The notes under the pieces were generated by a model. The model ran no database searches and was not told where the DNA came from. It saw nothing but the letters and a program-made list of their open reading frames with translations. This document shows, piece by piece, positions 11,753 through 24,517 of a DNA stretch of 64,000 bases (position 1 is the first letter of the stretch; each line of letters starts with the position of its first letter). This stretch comes from Monosporascus cannonballus. Lineage: Eukaryota; Ascomycota; Sordariomycetes; Xylariales. A program made the position numbers and the translations under genes. The DNA lies in the NCBI GenBank assembly GCA_004154925.1, contig QJNS01000071.1:1-64000 (forward strand), in the 5' to 3' direction.

Positions 11753-12266
11753 TAAATTATATATTTCGTTAATTTAGATAAAACGCGTTTAGGCTTTCGG
11801 CACAATAAATTATGTAAATAAAATAAGGCATATTACGAATACGGATAAAGTATTCGTTTAAAGCAATATAAATATATTATATACGAAAAACTGTGGCAGA
11901 TTGTAATTTACTAAAAAAGCTCGAAAATAAAAAAACATTTTTATACGGTATTTTCGCGGTATTATAATATATTAATTAATTTTCAAACCGTTATAAAATA
12001 TGAATAAAAGCATTATAATAAAGATTAATAAGAATTAGTTTACCGAATTAAATTATTATTATAAGAAAAAAAAGTTAAATAAAAACGTAAATTCATTTAT
12101 AAATATAGATTTGTTTAAGATATAATTAATTTATAATTAATTACTTAAATTAAACCTAATTCGGAAGTTAATAAAATTCCGAATTTCGGACTAATTAGAC
12201 ATTACAAATTGACGTAATTAATAATCCTATAATAAATTAACCTTTTTTAAGAAAAATAAGGGGTAA

Positions 12267-12453
12267 TACAATAAGGCTATATAAAGCCTTATTATAAAGC
12301 ACCGAATAAACGCCAGTACCAAGTAGCACTAGCGCAGCGCCTTATATGCGAACATATACCCATTTAATTTTATCTTCTTTTTCTTTTCTATTTAGTTAGA
12401 AAATAAACTTTTATTGGCAACCGATTGCAAACCGTTTACGTAAAGCCTTTACA
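12267..12453 (+). repeat. 3' LTR of element 2a
   Basis: 187 bp. It starts TACAATAAGGCT (RIP-altered TG) and ends CCTTTACA, followed directly by TSD atatc. It aligns through its whole length with 5501-5682. The purine tract just upstream reads AAGAAAAATAAGGGG. Confidence 0.92.
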
Positions 12454-12458
12454 ATATC

Positions 12459-14645
12459 ATTATAGCAGTTTAAGCTTATTAATCATATTTAATATAATAT
12501 AATTTCCGACTAAAGACTCGTAATTTATTATTACGGTATACCAATATGTTCCGATTTGTATATCTAAAGTAATAAGGTTATTAACGGTTTTTATCGTCGC
12601 ATTTAAAGCCCTTTTTAAAAATTCCTTTTAATTTTTCTAGGTTTCGTTATTTTGCGGCTTTTTTACAAATAACCTTTTTCTTTTAACTTTTATTCCAATT
12701 TGATAAGTTTTATTTGTATTTTTTCGTTTAACGCATTAAGTTATTGTATTTATCGTTATTGCCGGCGTATTCTTTTCGAATTATATTAATTTTTTTAATT
12801 TTGCTATAATTCCTTTTCTTATTAGGTAAATTAATTTATATGTTGACCACTATATCCTATATTACCGTATTTTAATTATCGTTCTAAACGTCTTTTTATA
12901 AATTAACGTATTTTTTCCTTAATAACTTCGTATAAAGATTTATAATAAACATTAATTAAAAATAAAAATCTGCAATAACTTTCTAGCAATATTCTTTTAT
13001 TATATACTAACTTAACATTTTTTTCCATCAGTAATTATATTAGTAATAATAATAAAAAAGATTTTTTTGGGAATATTGCTTTTTTTCGGGCCAGTTATTT
13101 TTTATTTCGGTCAGTTTTTAAATATTTCTTGATATTATAAATCGAAAATATCGATATTATTATTTATCGTACTTATTATCTTCGATATAATTTGGAAAAT
13201 CGAATCTTTTATAATACATACGGATAGTTTGTTCGTAAATATATTATTTTTATTTTTCGTAATCAGGATCTTCTGTTTGTCAACAATATGTAGTATATAT
13301 TTTGCCGCATTTATGAAGAGTTCCGAGATAGATTTTTTTTTATCTAGTCCTAGAATTCGCGTAATTATTTTCGTAATATTCTTTATTATATTGGGAATAT
13401 TTATTAAGTTAATTTCCTGGTTTTTTGTATTTTCCGTTAGATTTTTCGCTATGGAGGATCTAGTATATACTTAGGATGGATTATGTTAATAAATTTATTT
13501 CCGTTTCTTTAATTCTGTTTGGATTATTTTCAAATACCGGTTTTTAATTATTTTAACGGGGTTTCTTAGATACCTTATATTATGCTGCCTTATATCTTAT
13601 CTTATTGCAATTATAACATTTGGTTTAGTTCCAACCTTTTCTATAAGTAACTCTTAATTCCATAAACCCTGGTTTTATGGCGTAAGAAATATTATTATAT
13701 TAAGAAATATTAGTATTAATCGTCTATCGGAGTTTATTATCGTATTTTCCCTTAATATCCTTAATACGCTATAGGTATTATTAATCGTTAATTTCAATTA
13801 TTATAACGATATAATCTGATAAATAATTAGGCTAACGAAATTTAAAAAATTCTTTTTATATTTTTTAAGCCGTTGAAAAATTTAATAATTCATACTTTTT
13901 GTCCTTAATTTAAGTCAACGGCTAATTAAATTAACGTATTACCGCAATTGGATATTAATCCCTTTTATCGTAAATATTAGATTTATATTTCGGCTTTTAT
14001 TTTTTCGTTTATTATTTCTAAAATGGTTATTTATATTTATTCAAATTATTCGTAATTGTTATAAACTTATAATATTTTAGCATTTTGCTTTTCGATGACT
14101 AAAACAATATACTGTTTTATAACGGGTTTAAATGAAATAACCTTATTTTCGGTAAATCGTTTGATTATACATTTTATTCAAATGATAAAGGTAATAAATC
14201 GAATAAAAAAATATTCGCAATATAATCGGTATTAAATTAAAAACAATTATAATTCGGTTTAAGCTTTATCGAAAAGTTCTAGCTTAAAAGGTTTAAAAAC
14301 TTTTTCTGGTTCCTTGGTCGTATTTATTTAAATAACCTAGCTTATTCGAAAGGGCTTCCCGGTTTCGGAAGCTTTTTCTTTTCTTTAAGCTTTTTATAAG
14401 CGGCTTATAAGGAAATCGTATGGTTATTATTGTTTTTTTCTAGGTGAAAAATCCGTTCGTTTATGGCATCTAAATGTCGAAAAGCTTTTTCGCAAGAAAA
14501 ACAGCGCTTTTTCTTTTTCTCCTCGGATTCGATTTTAATATCCAGGTAATTAAAGACTTAATAAAGGAGCTGTTCGAGCTGCTTACTGGTAAACATAACG
14601 TTAACGATATTATTCAAAGTTTAACAGTACAATTAAATAAAAGCT
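12459..14645 (-). pseudogene. gag-protease relic of element 1a
   Basis: Minus strand. The stretch 12610-12510 aligns base by base with the protease start of 1c (51150-51250), where the active-site DSG has become NYG. Further on, a knuckle reads CYNCNKIRYKAA*Y at about 13618-13577: the first two Cys of C-x2-C-x4-H-x4-C survive and the later positions have become Tyr. Gag extends toward the 5' LTR at 14646. Stops are frequent. The plus-strand frame at 13229-13474 is a shadow of this gag. Confidence 0.78.
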
Positions 14646-15028
14646 TATAACGTATAATAGCTAGAAGGTTTAACCAATTATTAAATTTTTATTATACGGA
14701 TTTATATTTACAAAAATATCGTAAAACTTTATAATAATAAATATAATAAAGTGTTATGTTTTATAATACTAAAAACATTTTAGGTAACGATATGATATTA
14801 TAAATTAAAATTGTTTAAGTTATAGAAATAATAAATATATATATTTTTTCACTTTTTAACTTAATTATTTATAAATATATATCCGATGGTAATTATAATT
14901 ACTTCGGATCACCTTTAATTGTTGATAATTACCGGCTTAGCAGTAATCACCGTTACGTAACCCGGCAGGTGGCCCGTATGGTCCTTGTCTAACCGTTTCT
15001 TGAGGCCGAAAACCATTAGGTCGTAACA
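14646..15028 (-). repeat. 5' LTR of element 1a
   Basis: 383 bp, TATAACG to GGTCGTAACA on the plus strand, which is TGTTACGACC...CA in sense. The sense 5' end matches the solo LTR at 49570 (TGTTACGACCT, then GGCCTCA and GAAACGGT). The half near 14900-15028 is clearly less mutated than the rest. The U3 part differs from the U3 of 1b and 1c. It is followed by aaata and then element 3a. Confidence 0.88.
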
Positions 15029-15033
15029 AAATA

Positions 15034-15238
15034 TGAGAATACAGCCCCTATGAGGATAAGGCTGGTAGCCGACCAGCTACCGATCAGCTATCGACCCACT
15101 TACTAATATAAACCCACCATCTGGCAGCCAGTGGGAAACGCCAGATAAAAATAACCTAATACATTTATTTTTTGGAATTTGCTTTGCGATTGGTCGGAAA
15201 TAACCTTACTCCAGTTTACAGTTATTTATTATCTTACA
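15034..15238 (+). repeat. 5' LTR of element 3a
   Basis: Starts TGAGAATACAGCCCC and ends TTATCTTACA. It carries a short hairpin GCTGGT-AGCCG-ACCAGC near 15062-15078 and the conserved words GGCAGCCAGTGGGAAACG. It is the best preserved of the two LTRs of 3a. The inner end has a small indel compared with the other two copies. Confidence 0.9.
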
Positions 15239-15299
15239 ATTTTTTTATTTCTTCCATTGAAAATAACGCGATAATTACCAAAAATAAAGCTTGTTAACT

Positions 15300-16720
15300 A
15301 TAAAACGAACTTAGGTTATTAATTAAAAGGATTGCCGATCGGAACCTAATTAACAAATAATCGATCATAATACGAGAATAAGCGAAAAAGCCTATAACAA
15401 AGCCTTAATAAGCAAAGGATTATAATCTTCGGAATCTCGAATTACCTTATATATATAATAAAAATACGTTTTAATAACCGTTAATTAAACGGTCGGAAAA
15501 CGGACGTAATATAACGACCGTATTCCGGAATTTAAAAGATAGAAAAATTATTTATTAATAAAACGAATAATATTCAGAATTATTCCGATAATTAGCCGAA
15601 TAATAAGTAATAATACAGGTTAAAAAAATAAAGTCCTATAAATTAATTATAATATTGTCGTAAAAAATTAAATGCGGTAAACAAATACTGTATTATAATT
15701 ATCCGAAATCTTTCGAACATACGTCAATTAAAAAAAATTAAATAAAAGCTATTACGAAAACTTAAGTCGAAAAGATAAGGCAAAATACCTTTATTTACAT
15801 CCAATAAGCGATAACTTATATAAACCTTTTTATTATAAACGTTGAATAATTATACCGCATTACGTTTAATTATTTTAATTATTAAAAAAATTTAAAACAA
15901 AATATGAATAAATTTTTATTAAAAACGGCTATACAAATCTTAAATTTCTTAATAAGAAATATAAGCAACAATTTATAAAACTGCAATAACGATCCGATTA
16001 ATCGCCGTTAGACTTTTACGTTAAATTAAAACTTTTAATTTATAAAATAAAGTTTACGAATGCCTTTAACTCGAAAAGTAATCTGAATAATAAACGTTTT
16101 ATTTTTGATTATTTTTATAAATTAATACTTGAGTTACGAAGTACTCTATTACGAAAAAAAGTTAAACTAAAACGAATTAATAACGTAATAAATAAAGCAA
16201 AAAGCTATTATAATACCTGAAAAAAAGTAAAAAAAAAACCGATCATTTTTCGCCAAAGGTATTAATAAAAATAAACGATCTTATTTTAACGTTTTCGAAA
16301 AAAAAAGATTTCTAAAATATTTTAAAGGCGCCGCATAAAAACAATAAGAACCGCGCACGTTCTTATATTCGAAAAATAGATAATCGCCGATTTAATTCCG
16401 ATCGGAATAAATCCGGACGACCTAACACCTTTAATTTTTATAAGGGCCTATTTAAATATCATTATTTTAGGAAGCCAGGTTATAAAAACATAAATTACAA
16501 ACCTAAAAAGGATATAAAAACCTTGCCATCCCGGCTATACAGAAACCGACCTCCGAGAGCCGTATAAAATATCATAATATATAACGATAAATTAAATTAA
16601 TTCTTAAACGTAAATATAAAAGGGGAGCCGGAATAAATATATATATTTAATTTATTTCGATTAATAATTATAAAATAATTAAACAAAACCGCCTTTTAAA
16701 AAGGGTATTTATTTAGAACA
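15300..16720 (+). pseudogene. gag relic of element 3a
   Basis: The clearest landmark is a nucleocapsid-type knuckle at 16457-16498 reading Y-HY-F-RKPG-Y-KNIN-Y, exactly the C-x2-C-x4-H-x4-C spacing with the metal ligands replaced (Cys or His to Tyr by G-to-A or C-to-T, one Phe). Upstream gag is riddled with stops. Gag would coat and package the element RNA. No intact frame remains. Confidence 0.75.
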
Positions 16721-17349
16721 ATGGAGAAAATATAATAATATAAGTAAATATAAATATTGAAATATAAATAAATATTATAACTAAAGCGTTAATAAGGAAA
16801 TTTAATTTTTATTTAATTTCCGTAAATATTCCAGGCCTTATCGGCGTTAACGGCGTATATATTAAATATTATAAGGCCTACGAAATTCTTATTAATATAA
16901 TAAATAATAACGAAAACGAACGAAAATTCAAGCAAATGTACTTTATAATATGCCGTAACCAGAAAACGTTAGATTTTCTATTATTTAAATTATAAACAAA
17001 TAAGTTAAGAGTTTTATTAAATATAATTACATATTAATAATTATATGGATTACTGCAAAAGGTTAACGGATAGGAAATTACAAACTTAATATTTTTTCAT
17101 AAGTAAATTTATACCATTAATTTAATAAGCTTAAACGAAAAGTTAAATATTTCGGAATTTGAAAAATAGCACAAATAAGGGATGATTAATTTTTTTGCAT
17201 ATTTAAAGATATTCCGGCAAATATATTTCGAACAAGTAACCAAAAAAATACGTTAACTATTAAAGGCAAAATATGTAATAAACTTAATCCTATAAAAAAC
17301 GCTCTTATTCGGCCTAATTTACCTTATTCGGAAACCCAAAAAAATTCGA

Positions 17350-18560
17350 AAAATACATCCGAAAAAATTTAAAAGTAAGTCGGATACGTTATTCGAAAAC
17401 AGATATAAAAGTATTAATATTATTTATATTTAAAAAGCATAGCAATTTTCGATTATATATCGATTATAAGGGGTTAAATCGGATAATAAGAAAAACCCAA
17501 TACCTTTTACCTTTAATTATACAAATTATAGATCGTTTAAATTTAATTAAAGTATTTTCAAAAATTCATTTTAAAAATATTTATTATAATAATGATATTA
17601 AAATGCATAATTAGTAAAAAACAGTTTTCAGAATATAATATAAGTAATTTAAATATACAGTTATGTTATTTAACCTTATTAACGCGTTAATTACGTTTTA
17701 AACCTATATATATAAGGTATTAATTAAATCAAATAATTATATATACGTAATATATTTAAATAATATAATTATTTATTTGAATAACGAAAAGAATATGCGA
17801 AATGTTTCCAGTTAATTTATAAACCGTTATTATAATATATCAAAGTATTTAAATATTATTACTTTTTAAAAAAAAGAAAGTTTTTAAAATTTGTAATAAA
17901 TATTAACGATTTAAAACAAATCACCGATAAATCGATATTATCGAAATATGGCGAAAATTAAAATTAATCTATAATATTTAAATATTTTTGGGTTTATATA
18001 TTTTTATCGGAAGTTTATTATTTATTATTTGCATATTACCGAACTTATTATTAGATTTTCAAAAAGATGCAAGGCAAAAATAAAATAATAAGATTTCGAA
18101 ACTTAAAAAAAGGCTTTTAATTGGTAATTATTTTCCGATATTAGGATAACGCCAAAAATACCAAAGTCGAAATAAGCGTTTTAATAAAAACTATATTAAG
18201 GATATTTTTATAAAAATACGGAAGATATTAACGCCTAATTATATACTAATTACGAAAATTAAGTCCAACCGACAAACGATAAGTTATAAAATATTAAGAA
18301 TGATTAGTAATTATAAAAAACCTAAAATATTAACGGTAATACATTAAACGTACGGAAAATTATTTTTAATATTTATTAATTACATAATATTAAAAAATAT
18401 AATAAAAACGCCGGCGTATAACTTTAAGGAAAAATGGACCCGATAAATTTACCGTTTTACGTAATTTAATTTTAAGATGTAATATTAACCGGACGCCGTT
18501 AACCCGGCGGATAAATTATTTAAACGTTCGGAATACATATTAAATAAAATCGCGTATAAA
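17350..18560 (+). pseudogene. RT/RNase H relic of element 3a
   Basis: From about 17525: IIDRLNLIKVFSKIHFKNIY, the region that in functional gypsy RTs reads FSKLDL..YHQI. Then LFNLINALITF (PFGL.NAPATF region) near 17670-17700 and IYVIYLNNIIIYL at about 17735-17775, where YLDD has become YLNN (two Asp to Asn). The thumb motif NIFGFIYFYRKFI is at about 17980-18015. Near 18490-18530 the words VNPADKL match the end of RNase H, usually followed by S-RRPDY. Stops lie between all blocks. Confidence 0.87.
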
Positions 18561-18899
18561 AACGTAATTTTTATATTATCCAAGAAATTTAGATTTATTA
18601 ATAATATGCTAAAAAACGTATAAAAAATAGTTATAGATATATAGCGCGATTCAAAATATTATACAAGGGTAAAAGGCTTTATACAAATAACGTAAAATTC
18701 GTTCGTTATAAAAATTTTAAATAAGTTTAAAATAACGAAAATTTAAATAATTATTATCCGCGTAAAAAAAGCTGAAAACCTTGATTATACGATAATAAAG
18801 AGTTTTCGCAACAAAAAGAGAAAATGAGAAATTATATATATGCGGAACTTATAATTTATAAATAATAATATAAACGTAAATCGAAATAATAACGTAATT

Positions 18900-20150
18900 A
18901 ACAGCTACATAAGGGCAACCGTAAGTTATAAACGTATTACGATTTGATTTCGAAAAGTTTTTAAAAGAAAACAAAATTTGTATTAAGGTTATTATCTTTA
19001 ATTAATATATTTTACTTTCTTTGGTAAAAAGAATTTATTTTAAGACGAAACGGTATTTTAACCGAGAATTTCCCGACAGTTTTACGATTAGATTTAAAGG
19101 TTATAAATTAAGAATTTAATTATTATAAAGATAATAGGGATAATGAGATATTAAACTGAAATAAAGAAAAGAAATATTTCCTAAACTTAAATAAGGTTTT
19201 ATATTATCGGAATAAATTTTTAATTCTGTCGTAAAATACTTTATGGAAAAAATTAATTAACTAATACCATAATAATTTAAAAGCAAACTATATAAAACAT
19301 ATTTATACGTTAAAATTAATAATTAAAAGGTTTTATTAACAAAATATAGCAAATAATATTCGAATTATTAGGGCATAATAAAGTTACGGTATAAACCATT
19401 TGAATAATTATAACCTTTACCGTTATTTAAATAATTCTTTTAAGAATTGTGTTAAATTTATTACGGGGCTTTTTAAAAGCTTAAATTTAAACGGGTTAAA
19501 ATATAACGTAATTTTGGTAATCGTCAACTGTTTTACGAAATTAAAATTATTTATCTTTACGGTTAAAACCTTAACCGTAACCAAATTAGGTCGATTATTT
19601 TACGATAAGATTAAATATAGATTTGATATATTAGCCGGAGTTATTAATAATAAAAATAAGTTATTAACGAATTAATTTTAGGCGGAATTTTGCAAAAAAC
19701 GAAAAGTAAAACGGCGAATATTAATTATTTATTATCTGTAAACCGATAAGCAAACGGAACGTAATTATTAGGTTTTAAAATATTATTTCCGTAATTACGT
19801 TAATAAATATTAAGATAATTAGATAAAGTTATTACGAAATGCGGAATTCGTATATAATAATATACGAAACGCGTTTACCGGTCGTTTTTCGTTCGAAACC
19901 TTAAATAAATATTATTTAAAAATGGTAAAATATTTTTTAAAAGCTTTAAAGGATAAATATACATAGTTAAAAAATATTTCGAAAAAATAATAATTATGTG
20001 TCAAATAATATACGAATATTAAGAAAAGAAATAACAATAATTTAAAAGAAATATTATAATTAACATAAAACGTTTACAAATTTCTAATTAAAATAATAAA
20101 TTAGTTTATGGATTAATAATTATAAATTAAAAAATAAAACGTTCGTATTA
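18900..20150 (+). pseudogene. integrase relic of element 3a, including a 91-codon open stretch
   Basis: The longest surviving frame (19400-19675) contains VIVNCFTKLKLFIFTVKTLT, then LGRLFYDKIKYRFDI, with the spacing of the gypsy integrase core, which normally has V-DR-TK..HF.P...T and LF...V...HG.P. A further block at about 19735-19900 reads TDKQTERNYY, then LLRNAEFVYNN and FETLNKYY, the TDGQTER...AEFAYN core end. The catalytic Asp of the first motif is Asn. The frame starts at an internal Met and is a fragment, not a gene. Confidence 0.87.
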
Positions 20151-22116
20151 TATTCAGGTTATAAATAAAAAACGAATAAGTTTTTAAATATATAAAATAA
20201 TTTTTCTTATTAAATTTTAACAAATATATAATATATTTCTAATATTTGTATAAAAATTATAACATAAGTAGAAACCGGATAATTTTTAAATAGCGTTACC
20301 GGATTTTTTAAAAAAAAAATAAAGAAAAATAAATAATAGAAAGTATTATCCGTTATCGAAATAACCGAGGAAAATATAAATATTTAATTAAAAAAAAACT
20401 AGTCCGCCGAATATAATACGTAAAAATCCCGAAAGCATCTTAAGAACGTACTTAAAATATTATAGCGTTACGAAAAAAAAATTAAATAGGTATATAGAAA
20501 ATACAACGACTTAAAAACCGCAAATTATAATAATTTAATCAAATATTAACCGTTTAAAAATTACAAAAATTATAAAATATAATTTGAAGTAAATTCAAAA
20601 TAATAAAATTAAAATATTACCTAGTTTTATAATTTCTTTTTAATTTTTAATAAATAATTACTTTATCGTGTACCGGTTAAAAACCAATAAAAAACATAAA
20701 GAAAATTAAATTTTCATTTCGAAACTAAATTTTCGCGCTTCATTATTAAGCCTTACGTTAATTAGCTTTTAATAAGCGTATTAAGGAAGTTAATATAAAA
20801 ATATCGGAAAATAATCGGAAAATATAGGACGGCAAAAAACGGATACGTTTATTAAACTTATTAGGTATAAAACCCGAAAAAAAATTTAAAAACGTTTTAT
20901 CTTTTAGGAAAGATAAAGCTTAAATAACCGGAATATAATTTGTTAGTAATCGGAAACAACGCGCCGTTCTTAAAACGCTTAATATATTTGGGTTTGGTAA
21001 TACTTTTACCGGGTAAAGGCGTTTTTTAATTATAATTATTAATAAATATCAGAATTTCGTTAAAATATTAGAAAATAGGCGGAAAATATTCGTAAACAAA
21101 AAGCATAATAATATAATAGCTTTCGAAAATCGTTTTACTTGTAAAAATATCTCAAAATTACGCCTAATTAAAAATTAATCGCAAAATAATAAAAAAAGAT
21201 TATAATACTTATAATAAGGACCTAAATTTATAAACTTATAAAACGACATTAAAATTGAATTTTCCTAACAATAATAAATAATCGAAAATCTACTTTTGTT
21301 ATATTAAAAAAATATTAATTTTTAATAATAACCGTATTAAAGATAAATTCGGCCTTACGAAAAATATTAGGTTAACGATTAACCGAAATTATGTCGGAAC
21401 TTTCGTATTAAATATTTCCAACACGAATCTTTTCGAACTTATTAATTAAGTTTTAATTATCTGTTTTAAATTAAAAAATCGTTTAGGTAATACCTTTAAG
21501 GATAATCGAAATTTAAACGGAAATTAAATAATAATATTAATAATATTAAAAATAATTATTTACGATATAATTTAAGGCGCTCGAAATTTAAATGCAAATC
21601 GTATAATAATTGAAATAACGTTATAGTACGTAAATATAAAACGGCTTATTACCGGCCATAATCCGATTAATATTTATTTTACCGTCGGCGTTAAAGAGAT
21701 AACGTTAAAAAATCTTAAGTCTTATTAATATTAAAATATTACTTTTTTTGAAATTCTTTACGAAAAGAAAATATTGCAAATAAAGGTAATACGCAAAATA
21801 AACGAAAAAGGCGAAATAAAAATAAAGAAAAACGAAAGACCGAATAAAACGTGTAAGCAAAAAAAATTGAAATATAAGCGCGAAAAAGAAGAAAAAGATA
21901 AATAAGGCAAAATTAAAAAACGGATTATAAAAAAACATTAGGCGGAATATAATTAATTACGTAATATAATACGTATTAATTATTACGATAATTATTTATT
22001 ATATAATATAACAATAAATTATTAAAAAATATACGTAACCAGATTTGCGAAATGCGTTATATCAAATTAATAATAATGCTATTAAGGATTAATAGCTTAA
22101 AGAAAAGGAATAATTG
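20150..22116 (+). other. Unassigned 3' part of element 3a
   Basis: Almost 2 kb between integrase and the 3' LTR. Near 20340-20500 a short frame (VIEITEENIN..., then RKHLKNVLKILQRYEKKIK) could be an integrase C-terminal extension or a degraded chromodomain, but key aromatic residues are not visible. The rest is A-rich and has no frame. The minus-strand frame at 21705-21938 is a Phe-rich shadow of an A-rich stretch. Confidence 0.45.
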
Positions 22117-22324
22117 TAAAAATACAGCCTTTATAAAGATAAGGCTGGTAATCGACCAGTTACCGATTAGCTATCGACCTATTTATTAATATAAATCCAC
22201 CATTTGGCAGCCAATAGGAAACGGCAGATGGAAATAAATTAATATACTTATTTTTTAAAATCTACTTTACGACTGGTCGGAGATCACCTTATCCCAGCTC
22301 ATAGTTATCTATTATCTTATAACA
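22117..22324 (+). repeat. 3' LTR of element 3a
   Basis: Aligns end to end with 15034-15238. The first bases TAAAAATACAGCC correspond to TGAGAATACAGCC by two G-to-A changes. The end reads TTATCTTATAACA, compared with TTATCTTATACA in the solo LTR at 33815. The plus-strand order LTR-gag-pol-LTR fixes the orientation. Confidence 0.88.
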
Positions 22325-22519
22325 AATTAAAAGATAAGGAATTTATTTATATAAATTTTAATTTAATAAAATTGAAATATCATTGATATTGTTAACAATA
22401 TAAATTACGTTATTAATATAAATTAGAAAAAAATTTTAAAATCTGCGATTATGTTTATAAAAATGAAGTTTTAAAAAAAGATTAAACTTTTTTAATATAA
22501 TTAGAAAAATAAAACTAAT
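22325..22519. other. Spacer between elements 3a and 1b
   Basis: 195 bp of A/T-rich sequence with no frame or repeat that I can match. It is the only left flank of element 1b in the window and continues, across 1b, into 35222 and beyond. Confidence 0.5.
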
Positions 22520-22524
22520 TTATT

Positions 22525-22880
22525 TATAACGTCTAGGCTAATTTACCAATTATTAAACCTAAGTCGTACGGATTTATATTAGTAGAAATATCGCGAAAAT
22601 TTGAGCAATAAGGGTAATTGTATTACCTTTCGTAATATTAAGAATATTTTAAGTGACGATTTGCTATTGCAAATTGTTATTATTTAATTATAAAATTAAC
22701 GAACGTATACATTTTATATAAATTAATTAATGTTTTATTAAATTCTGAAGATATTATAAATCTAATTTCATAAAATACGATTAGGTCTATATGGATTTAC
22801 TTGATTTTTATTACTAAAAAAGATTTAAATAACGTAATCTTTTCGTATAGGTTCGACAGTTCTTTGTTTGATTCGTAATA
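22525..22880 (-). repeat. 3' LTR of element 1b
   Basis: 356 bp, TATAACGTCTAGG to GATTCGTAATA on the plus strand. It matches 34853-35216 in order, including CGTACGGATTTATATTAGTAG and TTTTCGTATAGGTTCGA. The partner is less mutated in its U3 part. The minus-strand frame 22797-22982 overlaps this LTR and is not a gene. Confidence 0.9.
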
Positions 22881-24512
22881 CGATTTCTCTTTTTCTAAGA
22901 CCTTTGTTCTTAAAGATTTGTTTCTAATAGGTCTTATTTTACTATAGCAGGTCGTATTGCTAACTATAAACGTCATAATCATTCTAATTTAAAAAAAAAC
23001 TTAGAATTTCTAGCAGTTTATATGATCAAATTTAGTTTTAAAGTAATAGCGTATACGCTGTATTTCGAACATGTATCAAATATCCAATAATTAAAAAGCA
23101 TCCGTTGTTATAACGAATATATTAAGAACAGTTGTTACTATAATGATTCGGATATTTTAATTAATTTTCTACGTCGTATCGGGTAAATAAAAAACCATGT
23201 AGACTGAAAAGAATGTTATCGAAAAAGCCTTGTTACGATTTCAATAGAAAACAAAAAGGACTCGGTATGTAAATTACGTAATGTTAACGAAAGTATCGGT
23301 TATTTTATTTTGTTTACCGCATTAAAAAATGTTTTTTTTAATAAAAAATAGGTTAAAATTGTTAGTTACGGTATTTAATTAATAAATAAATTAAAAAAGT
23401 CACAACAGGTAAAAATCGAAGCTGCTATAATTAGGCATTTTGTTATCCTTTTTAATTAATCCTTTTCCGAAAACCTTAATTAAAAAGCTATTATTGAAAA
23501 CCTCGGCGTTATTAGTGAAAATTTCGAATTAGGCGTTGGAAGTTTATAAGGTTTTTTACGAGTTGTTGGATAGTTTCGGAATCCGGATGTTTTTTTTAAT
23601 TCATTAAATATTAAGTAAGTTTATTTTTTTCGTATATTGAAAATTCTTTAATTTTAAACATAATTTTGTTTTCCGGTTTTCTATTAATTTATTCTGAACA
23701 AACTGTAATAATATTTATTCTTAATTTAAATAAAGAAATATATGAAATTAAATTATATTTGATTTTTGCTGCAAGTTTTAATTAATACTTATTTTCTGAA
23801 ACTTTCTTAATAATTTTACGTAAACTAGTATGTTTGATATTCTGGTTTTTGCTATCCTTTTTATTGAAATATTTTTGAAATTAAGGTACATTAATTTCGC
23901 TTTTTTGAAAACTAATTTCTTTTAATTATATTTCGCTATATATTCGTTTATTTAATTCCGTATAAATTTTAAGTTTATTCTTATTTTCTAATACTTCTAC
24001 TTAACATACTTTAACTTAAATATTACTTTAATATTCATAGGTTTATCTTATATATTTCTTTAAATAGGGAGTATTAAAGCGAAATATACGTAAATTAAAA
24101 TTATTTTAATAATTTTCTAATACCTAGTATTATAGGTTTATTTGAAGATAAATAATTACTAAATATAACTATTTGTATTTATAATTAATATAATATTTTA
24201 AATACGTTTTTAAGCTTTAATTTAATCGTTTAGTTTATTTTCTTTAAGATTGAAAAAGGTTAAATAGCTTATAATTTAAATTAATTTGTAATATAATACT
24301 TTTCCAAAACTTTGAAGTAAGCGTGGTTTTTTTATCACAAATAATTTTATATAAAACTAAATATATTATAACAACAATTCTTGAAAAAAATAATATATTT
24401 GATTTTAATATCTTGTTAAGAAAATGAAAAATAGGAAGTTTTCGTAAGCCGATTACGGATAACGAAAATACTATTATAATATATTTTTGTCTTTCGGTTT
24501 TTATATAAGGAG
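22881..24512 (-). pseudogene. 3' pol relic of element 1b (integrase end, chromodomain, tail)
   Basis: By colinearity with 1a (about 120-1300) and 1c (54000-55208). The segment 23420-23640 matches the chromodomain region of 1a, including the shared words AGGCGTT and GGAATCCGGATG/GGAATTTGGGTG. The integrase C-terminal stretch lies near 23850-24060. A polypurine tract (minus strand AGAAAAAGAGAAATCG) abuts the LTR at 22881-22896. No frame is open; nucleotide alignment is the main evidence. Confidence 0.72.
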
Positions 24513-24517
24513 AATTT

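Larger units (their letters stand above)
5501..12453 (+). mobile_element. Element 2a: RIP-degraded Ty3/gypsy retrotransposon, full length
   Basis: 6953 bp with LTRs at 5501-5682 and 12267-12453, TG...CA type, and a perfect TSD atatc (5496-5500 and 12454-12458). A purine-rich tract (12249-12263) abuts the 3' LTR. The interior has RT (catalytic box YTND at about 8186), the RNase H side of pol, and integrase, in gypsy order. It is inserted in element 1a and paired with copy 2b in this window. RIP is heavy and no open frame reaches a domain length. A long 3' part after integrase (about 10000-12266) is shared with 2b but holds nothing I recognise. Confidence 0.93.
1..15028 (-). mobile_element. Element 1a: RIP-degraded chromovirus (Ty3/gypsy), family 1, 3' LTR outside the window
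   Basis: Minus-strand LTR retrotransposon whose 5' LTR is 14646-15028. Reading leftwards come gag with a CCHC-like knuckle (about 13577-13618), protease (about 12459-12600), reverse transcriptase/RNase H (about 3700-2150), integrase (about 2000-930) and a chromodomain (about 900-735). It aligns piece by piece with copies 1b and 1c. Two later insertions split it: family 5 at 3845-5354 (TSD aaatg) and element 2a at 5501-12453 (TSD atatc). Without them about 6.5 kb remains, close to 1b (6.7 kb) and 1c (6.75 kb). The window starts at its polypurine tract, so the 3' LTR must lie to the left. All frames carry RIP stops, so it is dead. Confidence 0.88.
15034..22324 (+). mobile_element. Element 3a: RIP-degraded Ty3/gypsy retrotransposon, full length
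   Basis: About 7.29 kb between LTRs 15034-15238 and 22117-22324. A purine tract (AAAGAAAAGGAATAA, about 22099-22113) precedes the 3' LTR. Inside, in order: gag with a C-x2-C-x4-H-x4-C knuckle pattern (16457-16498), RT (about 17450-18060), RNase H, integrase (about 18900-20100), then about 2 kb of unassigned 3' sequence. The flanking pentamers aaata (15029-15033) and aatta (22325-22329) differ at one base, so the TSD is imperfect. It lies five bases from the end of element 1a. A solo LTR of the same family is at 33815. Confidence 0.9.

Noticed and set aside
11509..11805. 98-codon minus-strand open frame rich in Ile, Tyr, Leu and Phe
   Set aside because: It is a translation of the 11-bp minisatellite and flanks inside element 2a; no start signal or protein-like composition.
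13229..13474. 81-codon plus-strand hydrophobic frame that looks like a small membrane protein
   Set aside because: It is antisense to the gag of element 1a. Hydrophobic codons arise automatically from T-rich RIPed DNA.
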